This document shows positions 5,986 through 11,835 of a stretch of DNA of 11,835 nucleotides, piece by piece. Source of the stretch: CG10-46-32 sp964606465 (GTDB lineage: Bacteria > Patescibacteriota > Patescibacteriia > UBA2169); contig CAZSGI010000023.1 in NCBI GenBank assembly GCA_964606465.1, forward strand, positions 1-11,835, in the 5' to 3' direction. The notes under the pieces were generated by a model, which was given only the letters and a program-made list of their open reading frames with translations, was not told the DNA's origin and searched no databases. Positions within the stretch are counted from its first letter, which is position 1. The number at the start of each line of letters is the position of its first letter. The position numbers were made by a program, and so were the translations under genes.

Positions 5986-6155
5986 ATGGCGTGGATGGTG
6001 TGCAGGGAATGGAAACGAAAAAATCTGCGGGGATTCCGCAGACGGGGTAGAACAGCCGATCAGCCGCAATGGGCGCTACCTGCTGCTTGTTCCTCGGCAG
6101 GTGCTTATTAACCCGCCGATTCGGCGGGGCCTGCTGTCTGCGGAATATGATTGGT
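5986..6155 (-). ncRNA. rplJL mRNA leader with attenuator (L10-leader-like)
   Basis: From the predicted start near 6155 to the rplJ ATG the mRNA has about 170 untranslated nt that fold well. In 5'-to-3' order on the minus strand: a segment ATTCCGCAGAC (6146-6136), a 7-bp GC hairpin (6128-6112, loop of 3), a 6-bp hairpin (6102-6078), then the segment GTCTGCGGAAT (6043-6033), which is the exact 11-nt complement of the first. The latter overlaps the 5' arm of an intrinsic terminator. Pairing of the two distant segments (antiterminator) and the terminator are mutually exclusive. L10 leaders that bind L10(L12)4 and attenuate transcription are known in other bacteria; the match to that family here is inferred from position and architecture. 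Confidence 0.75.
6018..6042 (-). terminator. Intrinsic terminator (attenuator) in the rplJL leader
   Basis: On the minus strand TCTGCGG (6042-6036), a 5-nt loop and CCGCAGA (6030-6024) are followed at once by six T residues (6023-6018). It lies 32 nt before the rplJ ATG, inside the transcription unit, so it must be conditional. It may also catch readthrough from the manC-mltG genes upstream, after which I see no other terminator. Confidence 0.85.
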
Positions 6156-6161
6156 ACCGAC

Positions 6162-6190
6162 AGTGTACTACACCCAAACCGCGCCGTCAA
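6162..6190 (-). promoter_or_regulatory. Promoter of the rplJ-rplL operon
   Basis: On the minus strand: TTGACG (6190-6185), a 17-bp spacer and TACACT (6167-6162). It begins 17 nt after the mltG stop codon. The predicted start near 6155 places the antiterminator segment about 9 nt into the transcript. Confidence 0.75.
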
Positions 6191-6207
6191 GCCCTCCTTC
6201 TGGGTTC

Positions 6208-7248
6208 CTACTTCAAGTGCCGCGCTTTTGCGGCGTTGTGCTCCTCCAGGGTGCGGCTGAAAACGGTCTCCCCATCCGGGGTTGAGAGGAAGTAAAAGTA
6301 GTCCGTGCGAGCGGGGTAGACGGCCGCGCGGATCGCGGAGATTCCCGGGTTTCCGATGGGGGTAGGCGGCAAGCCGCGATACTTGTAGGTGTTGTACGCA
6401 GAGTCAATCTCGAGCTGCTCGAGCGTCAGGGTTGGCGAGCTGCCGCCGATGAGGTAGTTGAGGGTTGCGTCTGACTGCAGCGCCACCCCCGCTTCCAGGC
6501 GGGACCAGAAGATGCCGGCGACGGTGGGCCGGTCCTCCTCGTGCGGAACCTCGGCCTCAATGATGGAGGCAATAATCAGCACGCTGTAGAAGCTCTTCCC
6601 AAGGCGCGCGATTTCGTCACGCAGCTCCTGCGTGACCTTGGCGTCAAAGTTCGCAACCATCTTCTCCATGACGTCCCGGGGCGTGGCATCGGCAAACACC
6701 TCGTACGTGTCCGGGAACAGGTACCCCTCGAGGGGAGCGCTCGCGGTCCGGTAGACGAGGGGGCGGTACCTGACGGCGAGTTCGTTGTAGAAATTATTGT
6801 CAGGCGAACCGAAAACGCCCGGCACTCCCGCGAGCGCGATGAACTCTTGGGGCTCAAACAAGCCCGCTTTTTCCAGGTACGCCGCAACGTCCTTGATCCC
6901 CCACCCCTCGAGGATGGTAATCGTGCGTACGCGGCGCGCGGCATCCGACGAAAGCAGCTCTATCAGCTCAAAAGCGGAAACAGCGTCCGGCAGCTCAAAG
7001 GTTCCGGCCAAAAATTTTCCCTGCTTGCCCGTAAGCCGCGCGAGCTCACGGAACCAAAAGTCACTCCGCACCAGGCCGCGGGTGCGGAGTGACGCGCTGA
7101 TCTCGCGCAAGGACTCGCCCGGCGCGATCGAAAATTCACGCGAACGTTCGTCGAGCGGAACGCTGGCGAAAAATTGGTAGCCCAAAAACGTTACCGCGGA
7201 AACCGAAACCGCGAGGATGATGATAACGGTATAGGTGGCGGTGCGCAT
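6208..7248 (-). CDS. mltG: MltG-type endolytic peptidoglycan transglycosylase (YceG-like)
   Basis: The 346-aa membrane enzyme cleaves nascent glycan strands and is thought to end their elongation. A short N-terminal membrane anchor is at 5-27 (TYTVIIILAVSVSAVTFLGY). A LysM-like or accessory region follows (FSIAPGESLREISASLRTRGLV, 39-60; FLAGTFELP, 79-87). The catalytic domain has the family signatures EGYLFPDTYEV (174-184), IIASIIEAEV with the likely catalytic Glu231, and the long block GVALQSDATLNYLIG (254-268) then PPTPIGNPGISAIRAA (294-309). Length is typical. The ATG at 7248 gives a sensible anchor and lies 12 nt after the manC stop, so the two genes are probably co-transcribed. No Shine-Dalgarno sequence is visible. 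The active domain faces the cell exterior. Confidence 0.93.
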   Translation of the reverse strand: MRTATYTVIIILAVSVSAVTFLGYQFFASVPLDERSREFSIAPGESLREISASLRTRGLVRSDFWFRELARLTGKQGKFLAGTFELPDAVSAFELIELLSSDAARRVRTITILEGWGIKDVAAYLEKAGLFEPQEFIALAGVPGVFGSPDNNFYNELAVRYRPLVYRTASAPLEGYLFPDTYEVFADATPRDVMEKMVANFDAKVTQELRDEIARLGKSFYSVLIIASIIEAEVPHEEDRPTVAGIFWSRLEAGVALQSDATLNYLIGGSSPTLTLEQLEIDSAYNTYKYRGLPPTPIGNPGISAIRAAVYPARTDYFYFLSTPDGETVFSRTLEEHNAAKARHLK

Positions 7249-7260
7249 AGGTGTAGGTGG

Positions 7261-8337
7261 CTAGAGGTACCTCGTGGAGAAGCGCTTCCGCAACTCGGCA
7301 ACCAGCGCCTTGACCTCTTGGGCCCGCGACTTGTCCACGAGGAGGATGACGTCATCGGTTTCAACCATCACCAGGTTCTCCACCCCGAGCGCGGCGACGA
7401 GCTTGCCGGAAGAGCTCAAAAAAAAGTTATCGCGGCTATCCAGTAAAACGGACGCACCGGGTGAGGCGTTCCCGCCCGCATCCTTCGGCGACAGCTCGGA
7501 GACGGCACGCCAGTGGCCGATATCCAACCAGGGGATGTCCGCGGGAATGACGAGCCGCCGGTCGGTCCGTTCCAGAATCCCGTGGTCAATCGAAATGGAG
7601 GGGAGACGCGGAAATTCTCTGCGCACCACCGCGGCGAGATCGGTTCGGGACGACGCGGCAATGCGCATAAGCGGCGCGTAATGTTTCGGCAGGTGCTCTT
7701 TGTACAACCCGAGCAACGTGCGGACGCGCCACGCGAACCACCCCGGGTTCCAGAGGTAGCGCGGATCGGAGAGAAAGGAACGAGCGCGCCGAACCGACGG
7801 CTTCTCGACGAACCGTTTCACGGCATACACGGACCGTGCCGCGCGGTGTACAACTTTTTTGTTCACCTGGATGTACCCGTAGCCGCTCTCCGGGTACGTG
7901 GGGGTGATGCCGTAGAGCAGGGTGTGGTCCGGGAAGCGCTCGAGCGTCGGACGAGCCGCACGGAGGAGAGAAGCGAACGATCGTTCGTCGCCGATCCACG
8001 CATCCGCGTGCACGGAAACGAGAACTTCATCCGGATGGTCGCGGTACACGCGCGCGGCCGCGAAACCGATGGCACCCGCGCTGTCTCGACGAAGAGGCTC
8101 AAGGAGGAGGGAGTGTCTTGGAAGCTCCGGCAGCTGCGCCCGTACCGCCCGCGCGTGGTTTGCGCCGGTTACGACGAGCACGTCGCCCGCTCCGAAAGCC
8201 GCACGGCGAAGACGCCGGTACGTCCGCTGCAAGAGCGTTTCTTTGCCGAAGAGGGGCTGGAGCTGCTTTGGGAAGCATTCGCGTGAGAGCGGCCACAGGC
8301 GCGTACCCGCGCCGCCCGCGAGTATGACGATTTTCAT
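7261..8337 (-). CDS. manC: Mannose-1-phosphate guanylyltransferase (GDP-mannose pyrophosphorylase)
   Basis: The 358-aa cytoplasmic enzyme makes GDP-mannose from GTP and mannose-1-phosphate for surface glycans. The nucleotide-binding signature LAGGAGTRLWPLSRECFPKQ is at 6-25. Further family motifs are EPLRRDSAGAI (80-90), HADAWIGD (110-117, with the metal-binding Asp), ESGYGYIQ (150-157), FVEKP (176-180), NPGWFAW (197-203), SIDHGILE (249-256) and DIGHWRAV (272-279). It stops before the cupin-type isomerase domain found in bifunctional enzymes, so it is the single-function form. A longer frame from 8373 would add 12 residues ahead of the signature and start inside the promoter region, so ATG 8337 is used. 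The -10 box ends 7 nt before it, suggesting a leaderless mRNA. mltG follows after 12 nt, so both probably form an envelope operon. Confidence 0.93.
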   Translation of the reverse strand: MKIVILAGGAGTRLWPLSRECFPKQLQPLFGKETLLQRTYRRLRRAAFGAGDVLVVTGANHARAVRAQLPELPRHSLLLEPLRRDSAGAIGFAAARVYRDHPDEVLVSVHADAWIGDERSFASLLRAARPTLERFPDHTLLYGITPTYPESGYGYIQVNKKVVHRAARSVYAVKRFVEKPSVRRARSFLSDPRYLWNPGWFAWRVRTLLGLYKEHLPKHYAPLMRIAASSRTDLAAVVRREFPRLPSISIDHGILERTDRRLVIPADIPWLDIGHWRAVSELSPKDAGGNASPGASVLLDSRDNFFLSSSGKLVAALGVENLVMVETDDVILLVDKSRAQEVKALVAELRKRFSTRYL

Positions 8338-8344
8338 GCTACAG

Positions 8345-8373
8345 ATTGTAGCACCTCTTGACTTTGCATTCAA
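8345..8373 (-). promoter_or_regulatory. Promoter of manC giving a probably leaderless transcript
   Basis: On the minus strand: TTGAAT (8373-8368), a 17-bp spacer and TACAAT (8350-8345). Only 7 nt separate the -10 box from the manC ATG (8337), so the transcript should start at or next to the start codon. It overlaps the opposite-facing promoter at 8358-8386, so the two probably compete. Confidence 0.6.
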
Positions 8374-8386
8374 GGTGTGCTATACT
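8358..8386 (+). promoter_or_regulatory. Strong promoter of the CAP-domain gene
   Basis: TTGACT (8358-8363), an ideal 17-bp spacer and TATACT (8381-8386). The predicted start near 8393 leaves a leader of about 51 nt before ATG 8444. Confidence 0.75.
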
Positions 8387-8410
8387 GACTGTGTTCGTTT
8401 CCTTAGCCAG

Positions 8411-8441
8411 ACCCGTGTTTACCAAAAAAACGCGGGTTTTT
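8411..8441 (+). terminator. Terminator-like hairpin in the 5' UTR of the CAP gene
   Basis: ACCCGTGTT (8411-8419) pairs with AACGCGGGT (8429-8437; one G:U) around a 9-nt A-rich loop and runs into five T residues (8437-8441), only 2 nt before the ATG. It could attenuate transcription from the strong promoter upstream, or hide the start region. Because no rightward gene lies just upstream, it cannot serve as an ordinary end-of-gene terminator. Confidence 0.5.
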
Positions 8442-8443
8442 GT

Positions 8444-9478
8444 ATGTTACTCCCCCTCATCCTTAACGCGCTGCTTCTGTTTCCGCTCTGGAGGCGAGCA
8501 GCGCACCGAACCGGCGCGCTCTTGGCGGCTGGTTCTCTTCTGTTTGCGCCGAGCGCGGCCCTCGCGGCGAGCATCAACGCTTCTGACCTCATCCAGATGA
8601 CCAACGAGGCGCGCCTCGAGCGCCGCGCAGGGGAGCTCACCCCCAACCACGCGCTGACCAAAGCGGCCCAGGCGAAAGCGCGCGATCTCCTCGACGGCGC
8701 GTACTTCGCCCACACCACGCCGGGGGGGAAACCGTTCTACGAGTGGATAGAAGAGGCGGGGTACCACTACCTCTACGCGGGAGAGAACCTGGCCATAGAT
8801 TTTTACGAGAACGAACCGCTCATGGACGCGTGGATGGCGAGCGCCACGCACCGCGCGAACATCCTGAACGAAAACTACACGGACATCGGCATCGTGTCAT
8901 TGCGCGGAGATTGGGACGGGCGCGAAACCGTGGTGGTGGTGCAGCTCTTCGGCTCGCTCCTCTCTGATTCCCCGACCGTGCTCGGACAAACGCTCGAAAA
9001 TGTGAGCAACGATTTGGGCATCCGACGCGATTCGCTCAAAACCCTCGCGGCGGACCTGGTGATGCTCCCGAGCCTGGCGGGCAGCCGGTACTTCGACATC
9101 ATCCTCAAGCCGGCGCACGACGCCACGCTCGCGGCGTCGGACATCGCCGAGACGAGCATCGCCGGAGCGCCGTTTTCAAAAATTGCACGGGGCGGCTCGT
9201 ACCAAACGCTGCTCAAGGCGCGCTCCGCGTGCTGCTCCCCTGAAACCACCTTCGCGCTGACCGAAGAGCAAAACGGCGTACTCACGAGCACCCCCATCTC
9301 CTACCCCACGCTCGCCTACCTGTTCCAAAACTTCGCGAACCGGGCACTCGCGCTCCCGTCGTTCCCCGAAACCCTCAACACGAACCTGGTGATTTCGGGC
9401 ATCCTCGCCGTGCTCCTGCTCATCGCCTTCGAGGCTGAAATCCGGCGCGAGTTCAGGGGGGTGCGCGTCAAACGGTAG
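8444..9478 (+). CDS. Secreted or membrane-anchored CAP (SCP/PR-1) domain protein
   Basis: The 344-aa product has a hydrophobic N-terminus (residues 1-16), a short basic stretch (RRAAHR) and a second hydrophobic run ending APSAALAA (about 24-42), consistent with a long signal sequence. The CAP domain spans about 48-170: LIQMTNEARLERRAGELTPN, FAH with His90, YAGENLA with Glu114, WMASATHRANIL with His136, and NYTDIGIV; the usual His/Glu cavity residues are present. The middle (175-310) is not recognised. A transmembrane helix at about 314-329 followed by a basic tail (RREFRGVRVKR) suggests C-terminal anchoring with a short cytoplasmic end. CAP proteins are found in cell-surface and secreted roles; a substrate is not known here. 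ATG 8444 is the first start downstream of the promoter; there is no Shine-Dalgarno sequence. Confidence 0.88.
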   Translation: MLLPLILNALLLFPLWRRAAHRTGALLAAGSLLFAPSAALAASINASDLIQMTNEARLERRAGELTPNHALTKAAQAKARDLLDGAYFAHTTPGGKPFYEWIEEAGYHYLYAGENLAIDFYENEPLMDAWMASATHRANILNENYTDIGIVSLRGDWDGRETVVVVQLFGSLLSDSPTVLGQTLENVSNDLGIRRDSLKTLAADLVMLPSLAGSRYFDIILKPAHDATLAASDIAETSIAGAPFSKIARGGSYQTLLKARSACCSPETTFALTEEQNGVLTSTPISYPTLAYLFQNFANRALALPSFPETLNTNLVISGILAVLLLIAFEAEIRREFRGVRVKR

Positions 9479-9482
9479 CGCG

Positions 9483-9513
9483 CCACCGCCTCTACCGCAA
9501 CCACCGGCGGTGG
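9483..9513. terminator. Possible bidirectional terminator between CAP and PAP2 genes
   Basis: CCACCGCC (9483-9490) and GGCGGTGG (9506-9513) are complementary around a 15-nt loop. It spans the 13-nt gap between convergent genes and enters the 3' end of the PAP2 gene. There is no T-tract, so the call is weak. Confidence 0.3.
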
Positions 9514-10001
9514 TGGGACACGAGAGCCGCGAGCGTTCCGATCAGCGCTCCGGCGGCAACGTCGCCCGCAAAATGAACGCCGGCCACCACGCGCCCCAAC
9601 GAAACCACCAACGCGAGCGCCCAGAAAAGCCACGCGTTTTTTTTGTCCAAAAACGAGTACCCCGCGGCGAGCGAGAACGCGATCGCCGCGTGGTCCGAAG
9701 GGAACGACCCCGCGAGGTGCGCGGTGTTGACGAGGGGATCGAGGCCGAGCAGCAGGAACGGGCGCTGCCGGAACACGAGCAACCCGATCACCGCATCCAC
9801 GGCGTACGCGAGCGCTCCTCCGGCGGCGAGCGTCACGAAATCGCGCGCAACCGCCCGGCGGCGCCAAAGGAAGATGACCGCGAGCGCCCCCAAAAACCAA
9901 ATGAGGTAGGACGCCAGAAACGTCACCAGCGTCCGAGGCATGTCCTGCCCCGCGCCGAAGAGCGCGCTGCTCAGTTGGGCATCCAGCGCGGCGATGGTCA
10001 T
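9492..10001 (-). CDS. PAP2-family membrane phosphatase (lipid phosphatase-like)
   Basis: The 169-aa integral membrane protein has several hydrophobic segments (about 24-46, 55-77, 104-115, 123-136, 145-161). The PAP2 signature is present in its three parts: RQRP at 78-81, PSDHA at 101-105 with His104, and SLGRVVAGVHFAGD at 134-147 with Arg137, His143 and the supporting Asp147. In most family members a lysine precedes RP by seven positions; here that position is Gly73. Substrates of the family include undecaprenyl diphosphate, phosphatidate and phosphatidylglycerophosphate; the choice cannot be made from sequence. The ATG overlaps the stop of the upstream phosphoglycerate mutase gene (ATGA, 4 nt), so translation is coupled. 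It is convergent with the CAP gene. Confidence 0.88.
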   Translation of the reverse strand: MTIAALDAQLSSALFGAGQDMPRTLVTFLASYLIWFLGALAVIFLWRRRAVARDFVTLAAGGALAYAVDAVIGLLVFRQRPFLLLGLDPLVNTAHLAGSFPSDHAAIAFSLAAGYSFLDKKNAWLFWALALVVSLGRVVAGVHFAGDVAAGALIGTLAALVSHHRRWLR

Positions 10002-11578
10002 ACGAGCGAACGCGAGGTCATAGCCGGCGGCTTCTCAATGCCCAGCACCTCAAGCACGGTCGGCGAAACGTCGCTTAAGACTCCGCTGGTGCGCGCCTCG
10101 TGCAGCAGCACCTCCCGCTGGCGCGGCGCTTTCAGCTTGAACGGTGCCCCGACAAAAATGCACGGGACCGGGTTGGTGCTGTGCTCTTTCATGATGTGGC
10201 CGTTCTCCCAGTTAACCATCTCTTCCGCGTTGCCGTGGTCAGCGGTCACCACCATGACCCCGCCGCGCCGTTCGACCTCCTTCCCAATCGCCTCGAGCGC
10301 GGCGTCAATGGCGCGCAGCCCACGGATGGTCGCCTGCAGGTTGCCGGTGTGCCCCACCATGTCCGCGTTCGCGAAGTTCGCGACGATGACGTCGTGCTTC
10401 CCGCCCGCGAGCGAGCTCTGTACGCTCCTCGCGATCTCGGGGGTCGCCATCTTGGGCGTAACGGCGTACGAAGCGACGCCCGCGGAAGGGATGATGACGT
10501 TCTCCTGCCCCGTGAACGTAACATCACGCCCGCCGTTGAAAAAGTAGGTTACGTGCGCGTACTTTTCCGTCTCCGCGATGTGGAGCTGCGTCAAGCCCGC
10601 CTCGCTCAAGGCGCGCGCGAGCGGGTGCTCCACGAGCTCCTTTTTGAACGCGACGCGCACCGGCAGGTCCGGGTCGTACTCGGACAGCGTGACGAAGTAG
10701 AGGTTTGAGAGGAGCGTGCGGCTGAACTTGTTGAACGCGGGGAGCACGAACGCGCGGGCGAGCTCGCGCGCGCGGTCGGGCCGGTAGTTGGTGAAGATAA
10801 CCGAATCGCCAGGCTGGATGCGCGCGCCCCCTCCCTCCTCTCCAGATGCGATGCAGGCGGGGACGAACTCCTCGTCGTACACCTTTCTCCCGTAGCTCGC
10901 GTTGATGGCGGCGAGCGCGTCCGAGAACGTTTCCGCACACTCGCTCCTGACCATGGCCCGGTACGAGAGCTCGATTCGCTCCCAGTGGTTGTCGCGATCC
11001 ATGGCGTAGAACCTACCGGAGAGCGTGGCGATACGGCCGGTGCCGAGGCGCTTGATGACCTTCTGGAGCTGCTTGAGGTAGCTCCCCGCGCTGTCGTACG
11101 GGACGTCCCTCCCGTCCAAAATCAGGTGTAAAAAGACGCGCTTTAAGGCTGCCCGTGCAGCGAGCTCCAGCACCGCGTAGAGGTGGTCCTGGTGCCCATG
11201 CACTCCCCCGTCGCTCAACATACCGATGATGTGAAAACTCGAGTTGTGCTTCTTGCAGTGCGCGACCGCCCCCGCGAGCACCTCGTGCTCAAAAAAACTT
11301 CCGCTCTCGATCGCCTGGTTGATGCGCAAGACGTCCTGGTACACGATTCTGCCGGCCCCCAGGTTCAGGTGCCCGACCTCGGAGTTTCCCGGCTCGCCCC
11401 ACGGCAAACCCACGGCCTCCCCGGCGGCCGCGAGCGACGCGGTCCGGTAGCGCTTGAGGAGCTCGCCGTAGAAGGGCAGGCGCGCCTCGGTGATGGCGTT
11501 TCCGCGCGACGGGGGCGCAATGCCCCACCCGTCCAAGATGACGAGCGCGAGCGGTAGATTGTTGGCTTTTCCGGACAT
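9998..11578 (-). CDS. gpmI: 2,3-bisphosphoglycerate-independent phosphoglycerate mutase
   Basis: The 526-aa cytoplasmic enzyme interconverts 3- and 2-phosphoglycerate in glycolysis through a phosphoserine and two metal ions. Family motifs are complete: LVILDGWG (12-19, metal-binding Asp16), GNSEVGHLNLGAGR with nucleophile Ser66, SDGGVHGHQDHL (122-133), DGRDVP (155-160), RFYAMDRD (189-196), NYRPDRARE (264-272), EKYAHVTYFFNGG (338-350), NADMVGHTGN (404-413), TADHGNAEEM (445-454) and HSTNPVP (466-472). Length is typical. ATG 11578 lies 9 nt after the stop of another iPGM gene upstream, and the PAP2 gene overlaps its 3' end, so the three genes form one transcription unit. No Shine-Dalgarno sequence is visible. 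Confidence 0.97.
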   Translation of the reverse strand: MSGKANNLPLALVILDGWGIAPPSRGNAITEARLPFYGELLKRYRTASLAAAGEAVGLPWGEPGNSEVGHLNLGAGRIVYQDVLRINQAIESGSFFEHEVLAGAVAHCKKHNSSFHIIGMLSDGGVHGHQDHLYAVLELAARAALKRVFLHLILDGRDVPYDSAGSYLKQLQKVIKRLGTGRIATLSGRFYAMDRDNHWERIELSYRAMVRSECAETFSDALAAINASYGRKVYDEEFVPACIASGEEGGGARIQPGDSVIFTNYRPDRARELARAFVLPAFNKFSRTLLSNLYFVTLSEYDPDLPVRVAFKKELVEHPLARALSEAGLTQLHIAETEKYAHVTYFFNGGRDVTFTGQENVIIPSAGVASYAVTPKMATPEIARSVQSSLAGGKHDVIVANFANADMVGHTGNLQATIRGLRAIDAALEAIGKEVERRGGVMVVTADHGNAEEMVNWENGHIMKEHSTNPVPCIFVGAPFKLKAPRQREVLLHEARTSGVLSDVSPTVLEVLGIEKPPAMTSRSLV

Positions 11579-11587
11579 TACATGCGC

Positions 11588-11835
11588 TTACTTCGTAAAC
11601 AAACTCGTTCCGGTCATCTCTTCGGGCTTCTGGATCCCGAAGAGCTCCAGGATGGTGGGGGCCACGTCCCCAAGAATCCCTTCCTGCCGCACCTCTGGCA
11701 ACGTCGGCCTGCCGGCCGCCTGCCCGCCGAGGAGGAGGGAGTCGGCGGGCCATATCCAGCACGGAACCTGGCTCTTTGAGTGCTCGGTATCAACGCGCCC
11801 GCTTGAGAGGTCTTTCATTTCCTCAATGTTGCCGT
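11588..11835 (-). CDS. C-terminal part of a second phosphoglycerate mutase (iPGM), cut by the window edge
   Basis: The visible 81 residues start GNIEEM; the two bases before them (AC) fit a codon for His, completing the HGN motif. EHSKSQVPCW corresponds to EHSTNPVPCI of the neighbouring gpmI, and the end GDVAPTILELFGIQKPEEMTG matches the usual iPGM C-terminus very closely. This copy keeps the metal-binding His of the EHS motif but has SKSQVP where STNPVP is usual. It ends 9 nt before the complete gpmI on the same strand, so the two are tandem paralogues. Most of the gene is outside the window, so I cannot judge whether its catalytic Ser region is intact. Confidence 0.85.
   Translation of the reverse strand, partial: GNIEEMKDLSSGRVDTEHSKSQVPCWIWPADSLLLGGQAAGRPTLPEVRQEGILGDVAPTILELFGIQKPEEMTGTSLFTK

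Noticed and set aside
5986..6069. Upstream extension of rplJ giving a 201-aa protein
   Set aside because: The extension would translate through the leader terminator and lacks L10 similarity; MPKTRQQKEQ from 5985 is the normal start.
7513..8286. Rightward open frame opposite manC
   Set aside because: Shadow of manC: Arg-rich composition, no recognisable domain, no promoter.
7922..8443. Long upstream extension of the CAP gene
   Set aside because: It runs antisense over manC and through the divergent promoters; the signal-like sequence begins at 8444.
9510..10547. Rightward open frame opposite the PAP2 gene and gpmI
   Set aside because: Shadow frame across two strongly supported genes; its composition (Arg/Glu/His-rich) fits reverse-strand GC-rich coding.

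Overview
This window looks like chromosomal core sequence from a small-genome bacterium of the Candidate Phyla Radiation (Patescibacteria, probably a Parcubacteria-like lineage). The evidence is tight gene packing, the near absence of Shine-Dalgarno sequences (one clear AAGGAG in about a dozen starts), a short S4-type pseudouridine synthase, a fused winged-helix/degenerate nucleotidyltransferase regulator, and a large membrane protein joining a degenerate PP2C-like domain to a predicted beta-propeller. The lineage call is an inference from gene content. I see no mobile element, CRISPR array, tRNA or rRNA, and no intergenic stretch over 300 bases.

Layout. Bases 1-122 hold the N-terminus of a leftward membrane-anchored protein. 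Bases 123-309 are a divergent control region with two strong hairpins, one perfect DnaA-box 9-mer and a good sigma70-type promoter carrying an 11-bp-period direct repeat. That promoter drives a rightward pair: a 111-aa predicted membrane protein (310-645) and LexA (657-1289). A bidirectional terminator separates lexA from a leftward pair read from 2637 to 1342: a winged-helix regulator followed by an RsuA/RluB-type 16S/23S rRNA pseudouridine synthase. Divergent from it, sharing a palindromic -10 region, is the 728-aa PP2C-like/membrane/propeller protein (2735-4921), which ends at a second bidirectional terminator.

Bases 8337 to 4974 are a leftward block: GDP-mannose pyrophosphorylase (manC), MltG endolytic transglycosylase, then ribosomal proteins L10 and L7/L12. 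The L10 operon has its own promoter and a leader of about 170 nt. That leader contains a textbook attenuator: an intrinsic terminator plus a distant upstream segment perfectly complementary (11 nt) to the terminator's 5' side. manC appears to be leaderless, its -10 box ending 7 nt before ATG. Divergent from manC is a secreted or anchored CAP-domain protein (8444-9478) with a terminator-like hairpin in its 5' UTR.

The right end (11835 to 9492, leftward) holds the 3' end of one phosphoglycerate mutase (iPGM), a complete second iPGM and a PAP2-family lipid phosphatase overlapping it by 4 nt. Functionally the window mixes SOS control, ribosome biogenesis and its autoregulation, envelope building (mannose activation, peptidoglycan chain termination, lipid phosphatase, CAP protein) and glycolysis. 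The most notable items are the L10 attenuator with its visible antiterminator, the candidate direct-repeat LexA operator, the pseudo-enzyme pair around the palindromic divergent promoter, the tandem iPGM genes and the predicted leaderless manC.
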